In this document: positions 5,576 through 9,907 of the stretch, piece by piece | Position numbering within the stretch: position 1 is the first letter of the stretch | Layout: the number at the start of each line of letters is the position of its first letter | Source: Massilia sp. | GTDB lineage: Bacteria; Pseudomonadota; Gammaproteobacteria; Burkholderiales; Burkholderiaceae_D | Assembly: GCA_028291845.1 (NCBI GenBank) | Contig: JAQGNM010000009.1 | Coordinates: forward strand, 1 to 9,907 | Length of the DNA: 9,907 nucleotides | Direction of reading: 5' to 3' | Position numbers and translations under genes: made by a program | Notes under the pieces: model-generated | The model's input: only the letters and a program-made list of their open reading frames with translations | What the model was told of the DNA's origin: nothing | Database searches by the model: none

Positions 5576-7225
5576 ATGCCATTGTTGATTAAGCCGGGTA
5601 ATCTCAAATCGCGCATCGCCGTCATCGTCGCCGTCCTGGTGTTTCTGGCGGTCGGCCTGGTCACCGCCACCTCTCTGCTGCTGGCCAGGAGCGAAACGGG
5701 CGCGATTCTCGGCAGCGAACAATATTCCACCCTGATCGGTACCGGCGCCTATATCGACCGCGATCTCGACAGCAAGAAAGCCTTGCTGCGCCTGCTCGCC
5801 GAGGACGTGCCGGAGACCGCCCTGCTCGATCTCGAACAGGTGCAGCGCTTTATCGAGCGGCACACCACCTTGCGCGAGGAGTTCGCCAACGTGGTGGCGT
5901 TCGACGCTGCCGGCAATCTGGTCGCCAGCCTGAGCCCGCGCAAGGCGGGCGACCCGGTCAATTTCAAGGAGCGCGATTATTTTCGCGACACGGTCGCTTA
6001 CAAGGAAGGGGTGGTGTCGGCGCCGTTTCTGAGCAAACTGACACGGCGGCCGGTGGTGATGATCACCCAGCCGATCACCGACCAGGCCGGCCGCCTGAAA
6101 TTCATCATCGGCGGCACGCTTGACCTGTCCAGTCCGCGCATCTTCGGCCAGCTCGAGGCGGTCAAGCCGGGCAAGACCGGCTATGCATTTTTGCTGGCCG
6201 GCGACGGCACCTTGATCCTGCACCCGGACAAGACGCGCATCCTGGCCAACGTGATGCAAGAGCCCGGCGGGCCGACCCGCGCCACCGCCGCCGCGCTGCG
6301 CGGTTTCGAGGGCTGGACGGAAGATGTTTCGAAGGCTGGCGCGCCGGCGCTGCTCACCTACCGCCGCCTGCGCACCAACAACTGGATCGTCGGCACCGTG
6401 TACCCGTCCGCCGAGGCGTTCGCGCCGTTCGAACGGGCGCGCGCCAAGGCGCTGGCGACGGCGCTGGCGGTGGCGGCGCTGGCCGGCCTGATCGGCTGGC
6501 TGGGCATTTCCCGCCTGCTGCGCCCGCTCGGCGTACTGCAGCGCCAGGTGGCGGGCGTGTCCGATGGCGGCGGCGATCTGGAAGTGTTCAATGTGCAGCG
6601 CGACGACGAATTCGGCCGCCTCAGCCGGGCCTTTTACGCACTGTCGAAAAAGCGCGCGGCTGCCGAGGCGGCATTGGCGGCACAGGCGCTGACCGATCCT
6701 TTGACAGGCTTGTCGAACCGCCGCATGTTCGACTCCGCCATCGCGCTGGCGTTTGCCCGCGCCCAGCGCAGCCAGGGCATGCTGGCGGTCGCCTACCTCG
6801 ATATCGATCATTTTAAAAGCGTCAACGACAGCCTCGGCCACGGCGCCGGCGACCTGGTGCTGGTCGAATTCGCCCGCCGCCTGCGCGGCGCGGTGCGTGT
6901 CACCGACACGGTGGTGCGGATTGCCGGCGACGAGTTCATGGTGATTTTCGAAAATTTCACCGATCATTGCCATCCTCACGCGCTGGGGCAGAAGATCATC
7001 GACGCGATGGCCGAACCGATGCGGATCGAGGACCAATCGCTGCAGGTCGGCACCAGCGTGGGCATCTGCGTCGGCGTCACCGAGGGCTTAACGGTGCACG
7101 ACTTCATCCGGCTGGCAGATGCCGCCCTGTACCGCTCGAAACAGAACGGGCGCGGGCGCTATTCGGTGCACGCCGTGGCGCCGGCGGACCTTATCAATGG
7201 CGCCGCTGTTCGCGCGGCGCCGTGA
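5576..7225 (+). CDS. Membrane-bound diguanylate cyclase (Cache-HAMP-GGDEF)
   Basis: A 549-residue inner-membrane enzyme expected to make cyclic di-GMP from two GTP. The first transmembrane helix spans about 14-37 and the second about 292-314. Between them lies a periplasmic double-Cache sensor domain (about 38-280, with KERDYFRD at 131-138 and FLLAGDGTLILHPD at 205-218). A HAMP segment follows (about 315-365), then the cyclase domain (about 372-534) with LTDPLTGLSNRR, YLDIDHFKSVND, GHGAGD and the signature AGDEF (450-454), an Ala variant of GGDEF. The product-inhibition I-site RVTD (441-444) is present at the correct five-residue spacing. The ATG at 5576 is chosen because it directly precedes the basic residues and first membrane helix; upstream frame is non-membrane, though no clear ribosome binding site is visible. 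Its 3' end overlaps the convergent small gene by 32 bp. Confidence 0.95.
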   Translation: MPLLIKPGNLKSRIAVIVAVLVFLAVGLVTATSLLLARSETGAILGSEQYSTLIGTGAYIDRDLDSKKALLRLLAEDVPETALLDLEQVQRFIERHTTLREEFANVVAFDAAGNLVASLSPRKAGDPVNFKERDYFRDTVAYKEGVVSAPFLSKLTRRPVVMITQPITDQAGRLKFIIGGTLDLSSPRIFGQLEAVKPGKTGYAFLLAGDGTLILHPDKTRILANVMQEPGGPTRATAAALRGFEGWTEDVSKAGAPALLTYRRLRTNNWIVGTVYPSAEAFAPFERARAKALATALAVAALAGLIGWLGISRLLRPLGVLQRQVAGVSDGGGDLEVFNVQRDDEFGRLSRAFYALSKKRAAAEAALAAQALTDPLTGLSNRRMFDSAIALAFARAQRSQGMLAVAYLDIDHFKSVNDSLGHGAGDLVLVEFARRLRGAVRVTDTVVRIAGDEFMVIFENFTDHCHPHALGQKIIDAMAEPMRIEDQSLQVGTSVGICVGVTEGLTVHDFIRLADAALYRSKQNGRGRYSVHAVAPADLINGAAVRAAP

Positions 7226-7370
7226 TCACCCGTTCGGCCAGTTCCGGGTCGATCCCGCGCAACAGCAGGAACTTGCGGGCCACATCGTCGCCGAAGGCGA
7301 GTTTCATGGCGATGGCCTCGTCGACTTTTTTGGCGGTCTCGACATCGGTGCGGGGGGCGTGGTCGTTCAT
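7194..7370 (-). CDS. Conserved-looking 58-residue hypothetical protein
   Basis: The ATG at 7368-7370 follows GGGAG by six bases, a strong ribosome binding site, and the frame ends at TGA (7194-7196). The product begins MNDHAPRTDVETAKKVDEAI and ends GIDPELAERVITAPREQRRH. It is soluble, mixed-charge and predicted helical, with a segment around LAFGDDVARKFLLLRGIDPE (about 24-43). Codon use is like its neighbours. I do not know the function. It is the last visible gene of the leftward set, 60 bp after the MscS gene, and a TATAAA at 7392-7397 could be part of its own promoter, although no good -35 box accompanies it. Its 3' end overlaps the diguanylate cyclase tail on the opposite strand. Confidence 0.72.
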   Translation of the reverse strand: MNDHAPRTDVETAKKVDEAIAMKLAFGDDVARKFLLLRGIDPELAERVITAPREQRRH

Positions 7371-7430
7371 GAGATTCTCCCGAAAGATATGTTTATATCA
7401 TGATTGACCTGTCGGCCGCGTTTCCCTGGT

Positions 7431-8567
7431 TTACTGCGCCGGCTGCGCCAGGCCGAGCTGCTTGAAACTGCGCCGCGGCTGGTCCTGCTCCGCCTCGAGA
7501 TCGGCGACATTGTCGATGACGATGTGCTGCGCCGAGGTGCCGCCGGAGACGCCCAGTTCGGCAAACAGTTCCATCGCCTCCAACAGCACCGCCTGCTGGG
7601 TGTCCATGTACTTGCCGTAGTCGGGCGTCAGGACAAAATACACCAGCTCGAATTCGAGCGCGTCCTGCCCCACCCGTTTCAGGTGCACGCGGTCGACCCG
7701 CACCTCGCTCTTCGCTTCGATGATGGCGCGCAGGCGCTGCGGCAACTGGCGCGCAAGGCCGGCCGGGGTGGCCGGATCGGCCATCAGGGAAAACTGGATG
7801 CGGCGGTCGTTCATGCGCTTGAAATTGCGCACGGTCTGCTTGATCAGCTCGGCGTTGCCCATGACGATCTGCTCGCCGCTGTCGGCGCGGATGCGGGTGG
7901 TTTTCAAGCCCACGTGTTCGACCTTGCCGGAGTTGCCGGCGACGTTGATGGCGTCGCCCACCTCGAATGGCTTGTCGACAGCGATCGCCAGCGAGGCGAA
8001 CAGGTCGCCCAGGATGTTTTGCGCGGCCAGGGCGACGGCGATGCCGCCGATCCCGAGGCTGGCGACGAAAGCGGTGACGTTGATGCCCAGGTTGGACAGC
8101 ATGGCCAGGCCGAACATCACCCACAACATGGTCTTGATGGCCCAGACCACCAGCGTGTGCGCCACCGTGCCCGGCGAATCGGGCGACTCGTTATGGCGCC
8201 TGAAATACTGGCGCGCGATCACGCTGACGGCGCGGTCGAGGTACAGGGCCAGCTGCGCGCCGAGCGCGATGAACCACAAATGGGCCAGCCGCTCGTCCCA
8301 CTTGGCGTCCAGGTCGAGCAGGGTCAGGCCGATCAACAGGGAGGTGACGAAGACGGCGAAATTGCTGGTGCGGGCCAGGGTCGCCTTGAGCAGTTCGGCG
8401 GCGGGCCGGTCGGCGCGGCCGTTGGCGCTCAACTTGTCGAGGTGACGGCGGAACATGATGACCACGCCGTGAATGACGATGAAGCTGATGATGGCGGCCG
8501 ACAAGGCCAGAATCCAGTTGCTCACTGCGATGCCGCGAAACGGCTCGATGTATTTTTGGTAGTTCAA
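7431..8567 (-). CDS. MscS family small-conductance mechanosensitive channel
   Basis: A 378-residue inner-membrane protein that would release solutes on hypo-osmotic shock, or act as a modulated ion channel. The start is TTG (8565-8567): AGGAG lies six bases upstream (8574-8578) and no better start is available. Hydrophobic helices occur at about 16-39, 68-84, 96-115 and 137-156. They are followed by the pore-lining helix and conserved MscS core NVTAFVASLGIGGIAVALAA then QNILGDLFASLAIAVDKPFE (163-202). The beta domain follows (VGDAINVAGNSGKVEHVGLKTTRIR, about 203-227) and then the alpha/beta cytoplasmic domain. With more than three membrane helices it resembles YbdG/YnaI-type members, not the 286-residue MscS. 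It lies leftward of the response regulator gene on the same strand. Confidence 0.94.
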   Translation of the reverse strand: MNYQKYIEPFRGIAVSNWILALSAAIISFIVIHGVVIMFRRHLDKLSANGRADRPAAELLKATLARTSNFAVFVTSLLIGLTLLDLDAKWDERLAHLWFIALGAQLALYLDRAVSVIARQYFRRHNESPDSPGTVAHTLVVWAIKTMLWVMFGLAMLSNLGINVTAFVASLGIGGIAVALAAQNILGDLFASLAIAVDKPFEVGDAINVAGNSGKVEHVGLKTTRIRADSGEQIVMGNAELIKQTVRNFKRMNDRRIQFSLMADPATPAGLARQLPQRLRAIIEAKSEVRVDRVHLKRVGQDALEFELVYFVLTPDYGKYMDTQQAVLLEAMELFAELGVSGGTSAQHIVIDNVADLEAEQDQPRRSFKQLGLAQPAQ

Positions 8568-8588
8568 ATTGTGCTCCTTTTAAACAGG

Positions 8589-8634
8589 AGCGGTGCGCGG
8601 GTCAAGCCACCGCTCAGCCGTCAGGGTAACGGCT
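8589..8634. terminator. Tandem hairpins between the response regulator and MscS genes
   Basis: Two inverted repeats stand side by side: AGCGGTG/CACCGCT (8589-8595 with 8608-8614, 12-base loop) and AGCCGT/ACGGCT (8616-8621 with 8629-8634, 7-base loop). On the minus strand they follow the response regulator stop by about 50 bases, and the transcript continues CCTGTTTAAAA. They could end or attenuate that transcript before MscS, but a proper U-run is lacking. Confidence 0.35.
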
Positions 8635-8684
8635 GGCGGCGATCGCTGCAGAGAGTATTCCGCGCGGCAATGCAGTGCGCGTGA

Positions 8685-9392
8685 TCAGCCAGCCCCCTCG
8701 ATCGCAACTGCCGCGCCGACCTTCAGCTGCACCGCATCGAGCGCAACGCGCAGCGCCGCTTCCACTTTGCCGGCATCGAGCGCCCCGCCTGCCAGCGCCG
8801 CAAAGCGCGCCGCCGCGTTCTCCAGTCCCAGCGTGATGCATCCCGCATGCAGCCTGTCGATGCGCTTGCCGGCTTCTTCGATGTCGCCCGCGCGCAGCAG
8901 CGCTGTCAATTCCAGCGCGGCCGCTTCGAGCTGCTGCCCGAAGCCGGCCAGGTAGGCCAGCAGGCGCACGCCGTCGATACCCAGGCGGGCCATGGTGGCG
9001 CGCGCGCTTTCGCCGGCCGCCATCGCGTTCGGGGCCAGCCCGGCCAGCTGGGCCAGCACCAGGTCGCGCTCGAATGGCTTGACCAGGTAGCCGCCGGCGC
9101 CCATGCCGCTGGCCTGGGCCATGGTGGCGTGGTCGTTGGCCGCCGAGGCCAGCACGAAACGCATGCCGGCCAGCGCCGGTTCGGCGTTTACGCGCGCCAG
9201 CAGCTCCATGCCGGACAGGCGCGGCATGCGCAGGTCGCAAAAGCAGATGGCCGGCAGCAGCCCGCCGGCCAGCTGGGCCCAGGCGTCCGCGCCGTCCTCG
9301 GCCTCGAAAATTTCATAGGCGCCGCAGCTGTCGACCAGGTGCATCAGCACCATGCGCGAGACGACGTCATCATCGACCACCAGAACCTTCAT
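8685..9392 (-). CDS. Response regulator: receiver domain fused to a degenerate Hpt-like domain
   Basis: A 235-residue cytoplasmic signalling protein. The ATG at 9392 is preceded by a perfect AGGAGG at five bases. Residues 1-118 form a complete receiver: acidic pocket VVDDD (5-9), phosphoacceptor D53 in FCDLRMP, S83 and K105 in YLVKPF. Residues about 130-228 have no DNA-binding or enzymatic motif; they read as an Hpt helical bundle, with LLRAGDIEEAGKRIDRLHAG then CITLGLENAA (166-194) aligning without gaps to AGDxExxRRxAHxLKGxAxxLG. In that alignment the phosphorylatable His is D179 and the conserved Lys and Gly are H182 and A183. It therefore probably receives phosphate on D53 while its Hpt-like part binds partners or only dimerises. 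It lies 48 bp downstream of an intact Hpt gene on the same strand. Confidence 0.9.
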   Translation of the reverse strand: MKVLVVDDDVVSRMVLMHLVDSCGAYEIFEAEDGADAWAQLAGGLLPAICFCDLRMPRLSGMELLARVNAEPALAGMRFVLASAANDHATMAQASGMGAGGYLVKPFERDLVLAQLAGLAPNAMAAGESARATMARLGIDGVRLLAYLAGFGQQLEAAALELTALLRAGDIEEAGKRIDRLHAGCITLGLENAAARFAALAGGALDAGKVEAALRVALDAVQLKVGAAVAIEGAG

Positions 9393-9440
9393 GCGCGCCT
9401 CCTGCGATGCATTTAATGTTTCGGCAACTATAACAAAATT

Positions 9441-9791
9441 TTACAGTTTCCGAGGCACGGCAGAGGTCGCGGTGCTGTCGAACGGCGCCAGCAGCTCGGC
9501 CAGCCGCGGCAGTCCGGCGTCGATCGATTCCCAGTGCCCGCAGTCGGCCGCCACTTCCAGGTCGCCGGCCAGCAGCTGCAGCTCGTTTGCCTGCAGGTGG
9601 GCGGCGCTGCCCTTCAGGCCGTGCAGCACGTGGGCGGCGCCGTCTTGATCGCGGCGCGCCACGGCGCCGGCCAGTTCGGCGCGGCGCGCCGGCAGGTCGG
9701 CGGCAAAGGCAGCCAGCATGCGCGCCTGCAGGGCGCTGGCGCGCTGGTCGGCGGCGGCCGCCGGCGGCGGCAGCGTGGCCACGCCGAACAT
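9441..9791 (-). CDS. Hpt (histidine phosphotransfer) domain protein, possibly detached end of a hybrid kinase
   Basis: Read from the ATG at 9791, this is a 116-residue cytoplasmic phosphotransfer protein. The helical bundle runs from about residue 19, with the active-site motif VLHGLKGSAAHLQANEL (55-71) and phosphoacceptor H57, so it can carry phosphate between receivers. The start is poor: there is no Shine-Dalgarno sequence, and the same frame is open with GC-ending codons for a further 17 codons upstream (ADADPGVIGIADLDA just before the Met) until TAA at 9843-9845. A leader reading xxIADLDAMFG is typical of the linker before a C-terminal Hpt in hybrid histidine kinases. Either translation is coupled to the preceding gene or an in-frame stop has split one protein. 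The response regulator gene follows at 48 bp and is the likely partner. Confidence 0.82.
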   Translation of the reverse strand: MFGVATLPPPAAAADQRASALQARMLAAFAADLPARRAELAGAVARRDQDGAAHVLHGLKGSAAHLQANELQLLAGDLEVAADCGHWESIDAGLPRLAELLAPFDSTATSAVPRKL

Positions 9792-9842
9792 GGCGTCCAG
9801 GTCGGCGATGCCGATGACGCCGGGGTCGGCGTCGGCGCGCGC

Positions 9843-9907
9843 TTAGGCCGCCAGCGCCATCGGCATCAACGCGATGCCGCGCGCCAGCTGGCGCTCGTTG
9901 GCGCGCG
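9843..9907 (-). CDS. C-terminal tail of an upstream gene, possibly a hybrid histidine kinase
   Basis: Only the last 20 codons are in the window: RANERQLARGIALMPMALAA followed by TAA (9843-9845). Codons are GC-rich like the neighbours. Twenty residues are too few to name a family. The tail would suit the end of a receiver domain (where RANE often follows the KP motif). It is in the same frame as the Hpt gene downstream, which makes an original hybrid kinase with receiver and Hpt plausible. It is probably the upstream member of the same leftward operon. Confidence 0.45.
   Translation of the reverse strand, partial: RANERQLARGIALMPMALAA

Noticed and set aside
5059..5730. 223-residue open frame on the minus strand across the gap before the diguanylate cyclase
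   Set aside because: Arg- and Ser-rich with no motif or ribosome binding site. The plus strand of the same region carries a recognisable receptor fragment.
5498..7036. 512-residue open frame on the minus strand
   Set aside because: It is antisense to the diguanylate cyclase, whose domains are unmistakable. The frame is rich in Arg, Gln, His and Ala, typical of the antisense frame of GC-rich coding DNA.
7404..8684. 426-residue open frame on the plus strand
   Set aside because: It is antisense to the MscS gene, with low-complexity composition (Asp, Gly, Gln, Val, His) and no motif; it is a mirror of GC-rich codons.
8847..9416. 189-residue open frame on the plus strand
   Set aside because: It is antisense to the response regulator, whose receiver motifs and AGGAGG start are clear.

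Overview
The window looks like chromosomal DNA of a GC-rich betaproteobacterium. The Oxalobacteraceae (Massilia, Duganella or Janthinobacterium type) are my best guess, from codon usage, the Cache-GGDEF and hybrid-kinase style of the signalling genes, and the kind of catabolic cluster present. No rRNA, tRNA, CRISPR array, insertion sequence or integrase was seen.

Left part (1-5017), a catabolic locus. Three genes run leftward with 18-19 bp gaps: a periplasmic substrate-binding protein, an aminoglycoside-phosphotransferase-fold kinase, and an acyl-CoA dehydrogenase of the ACAD10/11 type that runs off the left edge. Divergent from them is an iron-containing alcohol dehydrogenase/maleylacetate reductase-like gene, followed convergently by a GntR/FCD repressor. 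The 214-bp divergent region holds two near-consensus promoters (both TTGACA-N16-TATGAT), each with the perfect palindrome ATTGTCNGACAAT at or just past its -10 box. A third, imperfect copy lies upstream of the repressor gene. The simplest reading is one inducible regulon: an imported substrate is activated to a hydroxyacyl-CoA, phosphorylated by the kinase, and the phosphate removed by the acyl-CoA dehydrogenase, as in animal ACAD10/11 and bacterial levulinate (Lva) catabolism. The dehydrogenase would handle an alcohol or keto intermediate, and FCD GntR would sense a carboxylate.

Junction (5018-5575). This stretch without an intact gene holds the repressor promoter and operator, and then a short degenerate piece of a TonB-dependent receptor plug domain. 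Base and codon usage becomes noticeably more GC-rich to its right, so the catabolic block may be a later insertion or replacement.

Right part (5576-9907), signalling and membrane genes. A Cache-HAMP-GGDEF diguanylate cyclase faces, and overlaps by 32 bp, a previously easy-to-miss 58-aa gene. Upstream of the latter on the same strand are an MscS-type channel (TTG start), a response regulator whose C-terminal Hpt-like domain has Asp where the phosphohistidine belongs, and an Hpt protein with an intact His. The Hpt reading frame continues upstream, without a good start site, into a TAA preceded by another coding tail. It may be the detached end of a hybrid histidine kinase. This second set suggests a phosphorelay.
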